Shown in pieces: positions 1 to 8,225 of a stretch of DNA of 64,000 nucleotides (its first letter is position 1; each line of letters starts with the position of its first letter). The notes beneath the pieces are model-generated. The model did no database searches. It worked only from the letters and a program-made list of their open reading frames with translations, and was not told the DNA's origin. The DNA lies in assembly GCF_040270295.1 (NCBI RefSeq), contig NZ_JBELOE010000080.1. One strand, written 5' to 3'. Position numbers and translations under genes: made by a program. The DNA comes from Catenovulum sediminis. GTDB lineage: Bacteria; Pseudomonadota; Gammaproteobacteria; Enterobacterales; Alteromonadaceae.

Positions 1-140
1 GCCCGAAGGGCAATGGCTATTTTAACCCTTAACGGCATTAGAATTCGTTTATTTAGAATCACTAAACCCCACTCATTCTGCTTTGTTAATGATTAAAATA
101 GTCTATTGCTCAAAAATAATACAAAGATTCACACGCCCTA
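1..140. repeat. MITE-like repeat, copy 1 (cut by the window edge)
   Basis: This stretch is nearly identical to 2503-2642; I count four substitutions over about 140 bases. It ends in CGCCCTA at 134-140, the same terminus as copy 2. Window base 1 falls on the second arm of the internal GCCCGAAGGG hairpin, so roughly the first 48 bases of the element lie outside the window. It encodes no transposase. It abuts the surviving part of a GH16 gene and supplies an in-frame start codon to it. Confidence 0.8.
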
Positions 141-676
141 AAGCGAAAATAAAGTTTCCTATGTATACAGAAAGCCGCATTAAAACGGCGCATATATCTG
201 CTTACAATACGTTTTGGTTAAATAATGGTGATATTAACAATCGAGATGAAATTGATATCATTGAAAATAATTCAAACCCGTCAACAGACTATTCTAATCC
301 AGAATATCCTTGGACAATGCATTCTCAATATTTTGTTGTAAAAGATGGAGTGACCGAGCGTAACAAGGGTAACTTTGATAACCGAAACTTATCAGAGGGC
401 AATACCTTAAAAGGAGTGAAATGGAATGAAGAATATCATGTTGTCGGTGCTTGGTGGAAAGATGAACACAATGTTCAGTTTTACTTAAATGGTGAACCTG
501 CGGGTAAAATAACTACTAAGCAACCATTTACTTTGGAACAGCATCTAATTTGGGATTTATGGACACAAGATTCTTCTTGGGTGGGGGGCTTGCCAGCTAA
601 AAGTGATTTGTTGGATGATTCACGCAATACCATGCGCGTGGATTGGGTTAGAACTTGGCGTTTAGAATCAAAATAA
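83..676 (+). pseudogene. 5'-truncated GH16 agarase/porphyranase-like glycoside hydrolase
   Basis: From about base 141 the reading frame encodes the C-terminal part of a GH16 beta-jelly-roll enzyme of the agarase/porphyranase type. The catalytic ExDxxE signature is present (DEIDIIE, residues about 55-61 of this frame), followed by the usual C-terminal strand ending NTMRVDWVRTWRL. The first 19 residues come from the repeat at 1-140, not from the enzyme. The signal peptide and the N-terminal strands expected of a secreted polysaccharidase are missing, so the gene looks truncated by the repeat or by a deletion ending in it. Such enzymes cleave agar-type galactans outside the cell. The product is unlikely to be secreted or active. 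The exact substrate cannot be told from this fragment. The missing 5' part could lie left of the window. Confidence 0.7.
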
Positions 677-790
677 CGAACGGCACCTTTAGATTTATAA
701 TTTAGTTTTAATTTTAGTTTTATGCCTTGATAGCAGCAAAGGAATGCTGCATGCTAACGCCTCACAATGAGGGTTTTACAGGGCAGGGAA

Positions 791-1363
791 ATGGGAAAAA
801 AATTTACTGAATTAAACGATAAACACATAGAGTTTATTCAGCAGCAAAAAATATACTTTGTCGCAACGGCGGCTGAAACCGGCAATGTTAATTTATCCCC
901 AAAAGGGGGCGATTCACTGCGGGTAATCGACCGCAACACCATAGCCTGGTTAAACTTAACCGGTAGTGGTAATGAATCTGCAGCGCATGTGTTAAAAAAT
1001 CCGAGAATGACCATCATGTTTTGTGCTTTTGAAGGCCCCCCTATGATCCTTCGAACTTATGGACCAGCGCAAGTTTTGCATCAATCAGATGATGCTTGGC
1101 AGTCTTATAATCATCTGTTTCCGGCCAGTGTCGCGGCTCGGCAAATCTATCTTTTAAATATTGATTTAGTACAAACCTCCTGTGGTATGTCAGTACCTTA
1201 TTTTGATTATCAAGCGGATCGGGATGACTTAGCGAACTGGTCAATTAAACAAGGTAAAACAGGCATAGAAAAATACTGGCATAAAAAGAATCAACAGAGT
1301 ATTGACGGTTTTGCCACTGAGATCGTAGAGCGCAGTGGCATTGCAGATTTGGTTGACGAGTAA
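791..1363 (+). CDS. Pyridoxamine 5'-phosphate oxidase-family (PPOX/FMN-binding split barrel) protein
   Basis: The 190-residue product resembles small FMN-binding split-barrel proteins of the PPOX superfamily. Visible features are an N-terminal helix, a segment NVNLSPKGGDSLRVID typical of this subgroup, and a following core with NPRMTIMFCAFEGPP. The real substrate of these proteins is generally unknown; flavin or F420-type redox roles are known for relatives. I chose the ATG at 791 because AGGGA precedes it at good distance. An in-frame ATG at 767 has no comparable ribosome site. It stands alone on the plus strand, converging with ruvX (stops 1 base apart). It is not pdxH itself, which has a different C-terminus. 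Confidence 0.75.
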   Translation: MGKKFTELNDKHIEFIQQQKIYFVATAAETGNVNLSPKGGDSLRVIDRNTIAWLNLTGSGNESAAHVLKNPRMTIMFCAFEGPPMILRTYGPAQVLHQSDDAWQSYNHLFPASVAARQIYLLNIDLVQTSCGMSVPYFDYQADRDDLANWSIKQGKTGIEKYWHKKNQQSIDGFATEIVERSGIADLVDE

Positions 1364-1364
1364 C

Positions 1365-1826
1365 TTAAAGGTATTTATTTTCAAACCAGCTCATTAAGAT
1401 AATTTCGGCCGACTTTGAATCAATTTTGTCTTTACTGAGGTTTTTATAACCACCTGTTTCAAATAGAAAGGCTTTGGCATCGACTGTCGTGAGCCTTTCA
1501 TCCCAAGTTTCGACCGGGTAACCAAATCGGCCGTGCAGTCGGTTTGCAAATTTGCGTGCCCGTGCGGTAATTTCTTGCTCAGTGCCATCCATATTTAAAG
1601 GCAAGCCGACAATCAGTAAATCTGGTTTCCAGTCGTTTAAAGTTTTTTCAACGATGTCCCAGTTAGGTGTACCATCTTGCGCTTTTATGGCACTTAATGA
1701 GCGGGTGGAGTAGGAAAGTTCTTGCCCAACTGCAACACCGATGCTTTTTAAACCAAAATCAAATGCAATAACTGTGCGTTGCCCATCAGGTGTACTAGGT
1801 TTTTTTGAATTTGTTTGCTGTGTCAT
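1365..1826 (-). CDS. ruvX: RuvX/YqgF, putative pre-16S rRNA nuclease (Holliday junction resolvase-like)
   Basis: The 153-residue protein has the RNase H-like fold signature of the YqgF family: VIAFDFGLKSIGVAVGQ near the N-terminus with the first catalytic Asp, LLIVGLPLNMDGTEQ in the middle, and a C-terminal segment with DSKSAEIIL carrying the last acidic residue. Members take part in 5' maturation of 16S rRNA and were once thought to be Holliday junction resolvases. Its start overlaps the stop of yqgE (ATGA-type overlap), so the two are translationally coupled. The yqgE-ruvX order is standard in gammaproteobacteria. Length matches the family. Confidence 0.93.
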   Translation of the reverse strand: MTQQTNSKKPSTPDGQRTVIAFDFGLKSIGVAVGQELSYSTRSLSAIKAQDGTPNWDIVEKTLNDWKPDLLIVGLPLNMDGTEQEITARARKFANRLHGRFGYPVETWDERLTTVDAKAFLFETGGYKNLSKDKIDSKSAEIILMSWFENKYL

Positions 1827-2383
1827 GCGTGACCAATATCGTCGCTAATTTGCCAGGTCGCAAAGCCTAAATGATCTGTCGCGTGTTGCCAACGTAAATG
1901 TATCGGTGTTTTAAAAACCAGCTCAGCACTGGCCGGTAATGTAATCCAAGAGTTTTCTAATATTTCCTGTTCCAATTGTCCGGCTCCCCAGCCTGCGTAG
2001 CCTAAACAAATTAAATAATCTTCCGGTTCTTCATGGGTGCCCAAAGCATCTAGAATATCCTGCGAGGTGGTAACCATCATGTCTTCAGACAATTGCATTG
2101 AGCTTTTCCATTTTTTCGGCTGTGGTTTGTGCAATACAAAACCACGCTCCATGGCAACCGGACCACCTGCATAAATAGGCGTTTCTGGGTTGATGTTTTT
2201 ACCTTCAGTACTGGTTTTAATTTGCGCTAGCAATTCGGGTAATTTCATATCAATAGGTTGATTAACGATAATACCCATAGCACCCTGTTCATTATGTTCG
2301 CAAACATAAGTGACAGTGCGTTCAAAGTATCCATCTTTTAGTGATGGCATTGCGATGAGTAGTTGATTCTGAAAAGTTTGCAT
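1823..2383 (-). CDS. yqgE: YqgE/AlgH family protein (UPF0301)
   Basis: The 186-residue product starts MQTFQNQLLIAMPSL and carries the family's hallmark segments: the GAMGIIVNQP motif (residues about 34-43), IYAGGPVAMERGFVLH, and CLGYAGWGAGQLEQEI. The molecular function of UPF0301 proteins is not established; AlgH was named from alginate regulation in Pseudomonas. It is the first gene of a yqgE-ruvX operon and overlaps ruvX by four bases. Downstream of its start, on the metR side, lies the complete repeat element at 2455-2642. Confidence 0.93.
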   Translation of the reverse strand: MQTFQNQLLIAMPSLKDGYFERTVTYVCEHNEQGAMGIIVNQPIDMKLPELLAQIKTSTEGKNINPETPIYAGGPVAMERGFVLHKPQPKKWKSSMQLSEDMMVTTSQDILDALGTHEEPEDYLICLGYAGWGAGQLEQEILENSWITLPASAELVFKTPIHLRWQHATDHLGFATWQISDDIGHA

Positions 2384-2454
2384 TACGCCCTCAATAAAAA
2401 GATTGTTGTTTTAATTATGGGTGTTATTTTTTCGATTTCCAGCCCATTTTTGAC

Positions 2455-2642
2455 TAGGACGAACCCTTCGGGCAGCGTTTGTGTGGTATTTCTACTGCCC
2501 CAGCCCGAAGGGCAATGGCTATTTTAACCCTTAACGGCATTAGAATTCGTTTATTTAGAATGACTAAACCCCACTCATTGTGCTTTGTTAATGATTAAAA
2601 TAGCCTGTTGCTCAAAAATAATACAAAGATTCACACGCCCTA
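2455..2642. repeat. MITE-like repeat, complete copy 2 (188 bp)
   Basis: The element begins TAGGACG (2455-2461) and ends CGCCCTA (2636-2642), giving terminal inverted repeats matching at 6 of 7 bases. Inside is a perfect 10-bp inverted repeat, CCCTTCGGGC (2464-2473) and GCCCGAAGGG (2503-2512), able to form a hairpin. Bases 2503-2642 match 1-140 almost exactly. There is no open frame of transposase size, so it would have to be mobilised in trans if it is mobile. No clear target duplication is visible. Its right terminus supplies the stop codon of metR. Whether it is a MITE, a REP-like element or an IS remnant is undecided. Confidence 0.75.
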
Positions 2643-3560
2643 ATCATTAAGCGGCCTGACATTGCTTAAATTATTTAAACTGGTGGATTTGCTGATTTCA
2701 AAAAAAGAACGAATATACGGAGTGTTTTTTTGCCTTTGTTTCACCGCTGCATACAGCTTACTACGTAAACCTTGCGCGCCCAGTGGGATAGTCGAAATAA
2801 GCCCTTGTTGCTGGTATTCAACGACGGCCCATGACGGCAGCGCAGCGACACCTAAGTTAGCCGTTACCATTTGTAAAATCATGAGTGTTTGGTCCACGCG
2901 TTTAACCTGTTTTGGCGCACAATTCGCTGGGTGCAGTAAATACTTATAAATATCTAAGCGCGCTGCATCTACGGGATAGGTTAGTAAAGTTTGTTGTTTT
3001 AAATCTTCGGCAGAAATAAACTTTTTTTGTGCTAAAAGGTGCTCTGGTGACGTGACCAATACCATTTCAAAACTAAATAATGGTTCAAAATGAAAATCTT
3101 TAGATTCAAATTTATCTGATGTGATCACTAAGTCTAATTCCCCGTCAGCTAAGCCGGGCATTGCATCAAACATATATTCAGTGTTAAACGCCAGCTCAAT
3201 CATCGGCCAGGTTTTATGAAACTGACTGATTGCTGGCATCAGCCATTGAAAGCAGCTATGGCATTCGATGGCTAAACGCAATTGGCCTTGTCCTTGCGAG
3301 CGTATATCTTGAATGCGTGATTCAGTTTCCTGAATTTTTGGCAGAACTTGTTCGGCCAATTGTAAAACCAACTCTCCTTCCGCCGTAAACTTCAGTGGAT
3401 TGGTTTTACGAATATATAGCGGATGTCCAATGCGTTGCTCTAACTCTTTGATTTGATGAGATAGCGCCGAAGACGTGCTATGTAACCATTCAGCAGCTTT
3501 TACTAAAGTGCCAGTTTGCGCCAATGCTTTAATGGTGCGCAGGTGTTTAATTTCTATCAT
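2640..3560 (-). CDS. metR: MetR, LysR-type activator of methionine biosynthesis
   Basis: This is a 306-residue LysR-type regulator. The N-terminal winged helix-turn-helix spans residues 1-60 (MIEIKHLRTIKALAQTGTLV onward), followed by a long linker helix and the periplasmic-binding-like effector domain. It is divergent from metE, the classical MetR target, with a TGAA-N5-TTCA box overlapping its own start; in enteric bacteria MetR uses homocysteine as co-regulator. The stop codon TAG is the outermost triplet of the repeat at 2455-2642, so the last residues may differ from the ancestral protein. The length is close to that of other MetR proteins, so function is probably kept. Confidence 0.9.
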   Translation of the reverse strand: MIEIKHLRTIKALAQTGTLVKAAEWLHSTSSALSHQIKELEQRIGHPLYIRKTNPLKFTAEGELVLQLAEQVLPKIQETESRIQDIRSQGQGQLRLAIECHSCFQWLMPAISQFHKTWPMIELAFNTEYMFDAMPGLADGELDLVITSDKFESKDFHFEPLFSFEMVLVTSPEHLLAQKKFISAEDLKQQTLLTYPVDAARLDIYKYLLHPANCAPKQVKRVDQTLMILQMVTANLGVAALPSWAVVEYQQQGLISTIPLGAQGLRSKLYAAVKQRQKNTPYIRSFFEISKSTSLNNLSNVRPLND

Positions 3561-3603
3561 GAATAAAATTCAACAGTTTGATGAATAAGTTGCGATTTAT
3601 TCA
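3560..3603. promoter_or_regulatory. MetR-type operators between metR and metE
   Basis: Two dyads lie between the divergent genes. One is TGAATAAAATTCA (3560-3572), a perfect match to the TGAA-N5-TTCA MetR box, touching the metR start codon. The other is TGAATAA-N8-TTATTCA (3582-3603), a longer hyphenated palindrome with the same half-site core. A tandem arrangement upstream of metE is as expected for MetR activation and autorepression. The assignment rests on the consensus and the gene context. Confidence 0.75.
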
Positions 3604-3660
3604 TTTTATCCTTTGCGGCAAGATAAGCAACATCAAATACACAAAACGTAAGGATTGAAT

Positions 3661-5970
3661 GTGAAAATACATAATTTAGGTTTACCCAGAATCGGTGAAA
3701 AAAGAGAGTTAAAGTTTGCCTTGGAAGCGTACTGGGATAAAAAAATCAGTTTAGATGAATTAACGCAAAAAACAGACGCATTGCGTGAACAAACCTGGGC
3801 GTGGCAGTTAGCGGCTGGCTTAGACTTTATTGCTGTGGGTGATTTTCCTTTATATGATCAGGTGTTGGACACTTCCATTTTATTTTCCGCTATACCTCAA
3901 CGATTTCAACATTTGTCTGAACTGGACCAGCAGTTTGCAATTGCTCGTGGTGATACCTGTTGCCAGCACGCGGCCAGTGATATGACTAAATGGTTTAACA
4001 CCAATTACCACTACATAGTGCCAGAGTTGGATTCGGAGACTGAATTTAATCTCAATGCTGAAAAGTTACTGAATGAAGTAGCGGCTGCTCAAACATTTTT
4101 GAAAAGTCAAAATGCTAAACAACAGCTTAAACTAAAATTAATTGGCCCTGTTAGCTATTTGTGGTTGGCAAAAATCAACAATTTAAATCAGTTGGATGAT
4201 TTATTAACGCCACTGCTGGCTTGCTATCGTGAGTTATTTAAAAAAATAGCTGCGACGGGCATTGAGTGGATTCAAATAGAAGAACCTATTTTAACAACCG
4301 AACCAGAAAGCCACTGGCAAAATGCATTGCGGTTGAGTTATGCCTATTTAAATCAAAAACGCAGCGTAAAGTTGTTACTGACAACTTATTTTGCCGATGT
4401 TGATGAACACATTGAACTGATAAATAGTTTGGCCGTGGATGGTGTCCACATTGATGCGGTTGCCGGTCAGCCAAAGTTGGATGATTGGTTGGTTAAATTA
4501 AATTCCGAAAAAGTATTGTCTGTCGGGGTTATTGATGGTCGTAATATTTGGCGCAGTGACTTAGCGGCTAAGCTTAAATCATTGCAAACTATTTATGACA
4601 GAAAAGCCGATAATTTATGGATTGCGCCTTCTTGTTCATTACAGCATGTGCCGGTTGATTTAGAACTGGAAACAAGATTACAGCAGCCAGTCAGAAGTTG
4701 GTTGGCATTTGCCAAGCAAAAGTTAGTCGAGCTTAATATTCTGAAATCTGCCTTGGTTGACTATGAAGTTGATCCGGTGATTGCTTACAGTAAACCGGTC
4801 ACTGAACGTCTAAATAGTGATTTAACGCTTAACGTTAGCTTACGGCAACAAATTCAGGCGTTAGGGTTTGAGCATACGCAAAGAGACAATGAGTATAATC
4901 AACGTAAAATTGCACAAAAAAGTTTAAATCTTCCGCTGTTGCCAACAACGACTATCGGCTCATTCCCTCAAACGGCTCAAGTGCGTCATGTCAGGGCTAG
5001 ATTTAAGCGCGGTGAGATAAGCGAAACAGAATATCAATCTTATATCAAAGCTTATATTGCCGATGCAATTGCGAAGCAACTGGAAGCCGGTTTAGATGTG
5101 TTGGTTCATGGTGAACCTGAACGGAACGACATGGTTGAATTTTTTGGCGAGCAGTTAGATGGATTTGCAATTACACAATACGCATGGGTGCAAAGTTATG
5201 GCTCGCGTTGTGTAAAACCCCCAATTATTTATGGTGATATTGAGCGCAAACAAGCGATAACGGTAGATACAATTCAGTACGCACAGTCGCTCACTGATAA
5301 ACTGGTAAAAGGTATGTTAACCGGACCTGTCACCATCTTAAATTGGTCATTTGTACGCGATGATTTGTCGCGTCAATCTGTCGCTAAACAAATAGCCTTT
5401 GCACTGAGAGGTGAGGTGAGTGATTTAGAAGCTGCCGGTATTAAAATTATTCAGGTCGATGAGCCTGCTATCCGTGAAGGATTGCCGCTTAAAAAAGCAC
5501 ATTGGCAAAATTACTTAGGGTGGGCTGTTGAAGTATTTAGAATTGCGACCAGTTGCGTAAAAGATGCTACACAGATCCATACGCATATGTGTTACTCAGA
5601 ATTTCAGGATATTGTTGGCGCAATTTCAGCTTTAGATGCGGATGTGATCTCGGTTGAAGCATCGCGTTCCGACATGAGTTTATTAAAACCTTTTGCTAAA
5701 CCCAACTATCAAAATGAAATTGGGCTAGGGGTATACGATATTCATTCGCCAATTGTGCCCAATGTGGATGATTTGCAGGCAAAAATAGAGTTGTCACTCA
5801 ACTATATTGAAATTGAACAATGTTGGGTAAACCCGGATTGTGGGTTAAAAACCCGTAAATGGGAAGAAGTACTACCTGCTTTAAATAACTTGGTAAAAGC
5901 CGCAGAACAGGTACGCGCAGAGCTCACGCCAGCGGGGCATTCAGGCAAAGCTTTGTTTGAAGCCAGTTAA
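3661..5970 (+). CDS. metE: MetE, cobalamin-independent methionine synthase
   Basis: MetE transfers the methyl group of 5-methyltetrahydropteroyl-triglutamate to homocysteine, the last step of methionine synthesis, in the cytoplasm without vitamin B12. The 769-residue protein has both (beta/alpha)8 halves: an N-terminal one starting KIHNLGLPRIGEKRELKFALE, and a C-terminal catalytic one starting LPTTTIGSFPQT. Zinc ligands are visible as His642 and Cys644 in HTHMCYSEF and Cys727 in NPDCGLKTRKW, one residue off E. coli numbering. I chose GTG at 3661 because AAGGA (3650-3654) lies six bases before it; the upstream TTG at 3655 has no spacing. It is regulated by divergent metR. Confidence 0.96.
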   Translation: MKIHNLGLPRIGEKRELKFALEAYWDKKISLDELTQKTDALREQTWAWQLAAGLDFIAVGDFPLYDQVLDTSILFSAIPQRFQHLSELDQQFAIARGDTCCQHAASDMTKWFNTNYHYIVPELDSETEFNLNAEKLLNEVAAAQTFLKSQNAKQQLKLKLIGPVSYLWLAKINNLNQLDDLLTPLLACYRELFKKIAATGIEWIQIEEPILTTEPESHWQNALRLSYAYLNQKRSVKLLLTTYFADVDEHIELINSLAVDGVHIDAVAGQPKLDDWLVKLNSEKVLSVGVIDGRNIWRSDLAAKLKSLQTIYDRKADNLWIAPSCSLQHVPVDLELETRLQQPVRSWLAFAKQKLVELNILKSALVDYEVDPVIAYSKPVTERLNSDLTLNVSLRQQIQALGFEHTQRDNEYNQRKIAQKSLNLPLLPTTTIGSFPQTAQVRHVRARFKRGEISETEYQSYIKAYIADAIAKQLEAGLDVLVHGEPERNDMVEFFGEQLDGFAITQYAWVQSYGSRCVKPPIIYGDIERKQAITVDTIQYAQSLTDKLVKGMLTGPVTILNWSFVRDDLSRQSVAKQIAFALRGEVSDLEAAGIKIIQVDEPAIREGLPLKKAHWQNYLGWAVEVFRIATSCVKDATQIHTHMCYSEFQDIVGAISALDADVISVEASRSDMSLLKPFAKPNYQNEIGLGVYDIHSPIVPNVDDLQAKIELSLNYIEIEQCWVNPDCGLKTRKWEEVLPALNNLVKAAEQVRAELTPAGHSGKALFEAS

Positions 5971-5996
5971 ATCAAACAACATTGCTTTATTTTGGT

Positions 5997-6028
5997 GCAG
6001 CGCAATTGGCCTTGCGCAATTGCGCTGC
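5997..6028 (+). terminator. Strong hairpin after metE
   Basis: A perfect 12-bp stem, GCAGCGCAATTG (5997-6008) and CAATTGCGCTGC (6017-6028), has an 8-base loop and starts 27 bases after the metE stop. It is followed by CTATTTT rather than a clean T run. It probably ends or stabilises the metE transcript. Confidence 0.55.
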
Positions 6029-6175
6029 ACGCTATTTTGCCAAATCAGTCGGTTGGATTTATCCAAAAGGTTATTCTGACCAATAAAAAGCAATTTAATG
6101 GTATTCTTTATACCATACATAACGGTATGGCATTGTATTTGCTTTAGTCTCAGTATGGACACTGAGAGGTAGTGT

Positions 6176-7342
6176 ATGAATACTGTAATGGCGCAGCCCG
6201 CATATTTTTTGATTAGAAATATTGGCATAAAAAAGACCGCTTGGATTTGTTGGATATTGATTTGTTTAAGTTTATCTGGCAGTTTTTGGATGCCACCTAT
6301 CGCATTTTATATCTTTATTGCAATCACATTACACATCAACGCAAGTATTTTTATTGCGTTGTTAAGTGAACTTGGCAATTTGGAAAACAAGCTTAGTCAA
6401 AAAGATGAAAGTGATTTTGACTATCGAAAACTCAAGTTACAATCTATAGCACTAGGCAGACCTATCATCAGTTTAATTGAAATTTTACGAGAATTAAGTC
6501 GTGATAAGATCAGTCTTTCCGAGCGTATGAATGAGGTGGAGCACTCTTCGGTTCAGGTAATTGAATCTGCGCAGCAAGTCTCTGTTAATGTTCGCAAACA
6601 ATATGATTCGACCACCTCGACTGCAGCTGCAATATTAGAAATGAGCCAGTCGTTAGAAGAGGTTGTTGATAAAGTAAAAGCAGTTCTAAATAGCTCAGAT
6701 GAAGCGCAATCAGTTACAGTGCATGGTCGAGAATGCATCAATTCACTATTAGATGAAATCAGAGTGGTTAAACAAGAAGCTGAACATACCCAAGAGCAAA
6801 TGGTATCACTGGACGAACTGGCTGAAAAAGTTGCTGTCATGTCACAGTCTATTCAGGATATTTCAGCACAAACCAATTTACTGGCATTGAACGCTTCTAT
6901 AGAAGCAGCCCGAGCCGGAGATTTTGGTCGTGGATTTGCGGTTGTGGCAGAAGAAGTTAGAGCGTTAGCGCAGCGCAGTAACGACGCCGCCTATAATATC
7001 ATCAATAATGTTAATCAGGTGCGCGAACAGAGTCATCAGGTGAATGATAAAATGGCCATAGTGGTCGAGCGCAGTCGATCTTGTTCAGAAACGGCTGAAG
7101 AAGCGAACGAAGCGCTAAATCAAATAGCGCGGCAAACCACTAACTTGCAAGACCAAATTCATATTATTTCAGCCAATACGGAACAACAAAATATTGCAAC
7201 ACAAGAAATTTCCCAACATATAGAGCGGGTAGTTGAGGGCGCGCAAGCTAATTCTGAAGTTGCCGATCAAGCAGCTAAAGTTGCAGAGCATTTGAAAAAT
7301 CTAACACAAAAACCAGCACTCTCGGAGGGAAAAACGGTATGA
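6176..7342 (+). CDS. Methyl-accepting chemotaxis protein without a periplasmic sensor domain
   Basis: The 388-residue protein begins with two closely spaced membrane helices (about residues 21-39 and 42-65) joined by only a few residues, so there is no periplasmic ligand-binding domain. A short linker leads to a long coiled-coil signalling domain whose hairpin tip reads ISAQTNLLALNASIEAARAG (about 228-247), the conserved CheA/CheW contact region. A start with AGAGG six bases upstream supports ATG 6176. Its stop overlaps the start of the next gene, which encodes a membrane-anchored NIT-like protein; that partner may supply the missing input. An imperfect HAMP-like linker cannot be excluded. 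The chemoeffector is unknown. Confidence 0.88.
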   Translation: MNTVMAQPAYFLIRNIGIKKTAWICWILICLSLSGSFWMPPIAFYIFIAITLHINASIFIALLSELGNLENKLSQKDESDFDYRKLKLQSIALGRPIISLIEILRELSRDKISLSERMNEVEHSSVQVIESAQQVSVNVRKQYDSTTSTAAAILEMSQSLEEVVDKVKAVLNSSDEAQSVTVHGRECINSLLDEIRVVKQEAEHTQEQMVSLDELAEKVAVMSQSIQDISAQTNLLALNASIEAARAGDFGRGFAVVAEEVRALAQRSNDAAYNIINNVNQVREQSHQVNDKMAIVVERSRSCSETAEEANEALNQIARQTTNLQDQIHIISANTEQQNIATQEISQHIERVVEGAQANSEVADQAAKVAEHLKNLTQKPALSEGKTV

Positions 7343-8205
7343 GTTTAATGCACATGTTATCGATAGGTGCGGGCCTGATTATTGTGTTTGTGCTGGCTTA
7401 TTTTATATTGCGACAAAAGAAGAAAGTATTAAATGAACAAAAAAAAGGTATTCAACTGATCGTTCAGGTTAAAGAGCTGGTTACCAATTTACAGAAGCAC
7501 AGAGGCTGGTGCTCTGCTTATTTGCGAGGCGATCATTCTGTTATATTGGATATTCAAAACCTGCAAAAAGAAATTAAAAGAATCAGCATGCAATTAGAGC
7601 ATCAAAACAATATAAATAAGTTTGAACGCTGGTTTGGTTATAGTGAGCACTGGAGCCGCCTATCAAAAGCCACTTTAACTTTGAGCTCTGAAAATAGTTT
7701 TAAACAGCATACGCAGCTCATTGGCAATATGTTGTATTTATTAGAGGACATTGCTGAAAGTCACTTTTTAACGGCTGATGTGCTGCGAGAATTTCCATCA
7801 ATTAGTTTGTTGTGGCGCGAATTGTTGCAAGTTGCAGAGTGCGTCGGCCAATCGCGCGCACTGGGGACGGGGGTTGCAACTGTCAAAGTCTGTAGCAGAG
7901 TTGAAAAAATTCGTTTGGGTTTTTTACGGCAAAAAATTACGGAAACAGCAGAAGTGACCTATGCACAACTTAAAGACCATAATTTAATTACAGCCAATGC
8001 CCAGTTAGATAAGTTAGTTGAACACGCAAGCAAGCAAACGCGCTATTTGTGCTCGGTTATTGAACATGAATTAGTTGATTGTGATGTCATAAAACTTGAC
8101 GCAAAAGCTTACTTTGCGCTGGCAACAGAAGCCATGGGAAGCTTAAACCAAATTTTTGATTCTAAGTTAAAGGAGTTAGAATCGCACCTAAATAAAAATG
8201 CATAA
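7339..8205 (+). CDS. Membrane-anchored NIT-like (nitrate/nitrite-sensing-like) helical protein
   Basis: The 288-residue product has one N-terminal membrane helix (about residues 5-24) followed by RQKKK, which by the positive-inside rule places the rest in the cytoplasm. The remainder is all-helical and resembles the NIT nitrate/nitrite-sensing domain: LQKHRGWCSAYL (Arg55) near the start, and GQSRALGTGVA (Arg173) in the second half. NIT domains such as NasR's bind the anion between two such arginines. GGAGGG precedes the start, which overlaps the chemoreceptor stop (ATGA). The tight coupling suggests the two proteins act together. The family assignment rests on motif resemblance only and is uncertain. 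Confidence 0.55.
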   Translation: MSLMHMLSIGAGLIIVFVLAYFILRQKKKVLNEQKKGIQLIVQVKELVTNLQKHRGWCSAYLRGDHSVILDIQNLQKEIKRISMQLEHQNNINKFERWFGYSEHWSRLSKATLTLSSENSFKQHTQLIGNMLYLLEDIAESHFLTADVLREFPSISLLWRELLQVAECVGQSRALGTGVATVKVCSRVEKIRLGFLRQKITETAEVTYAQLKDHNLITANAQLDKLVEHASKQTRYLCSVIEHELVDCDVIKLDAKAYFALATEAMGSLNQIFDSKLKELESHLNKNA

Positions 8206-8225
8206 ACTTAGGTGTTTAAAATACA

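Noticed and set aside
731..752. GCAGC/GCTGC hairpin after the GH16 fragment
   Set aside because: The stem is only five bases with no T tract. It is too weak to call a terminator.
2455..2642. Insertion sequence with its own transposase
   Set aside because: At 188 bp with no coding frame of suitable size, it can only be a non-autonomous element or remnant.
3573..3660. SAM or cobalamin riboswitch before metE
   Set aside because: The leader is short and AT-rich, and shows MetR-type dyads but no riboswitch core. B12 control is not supported.
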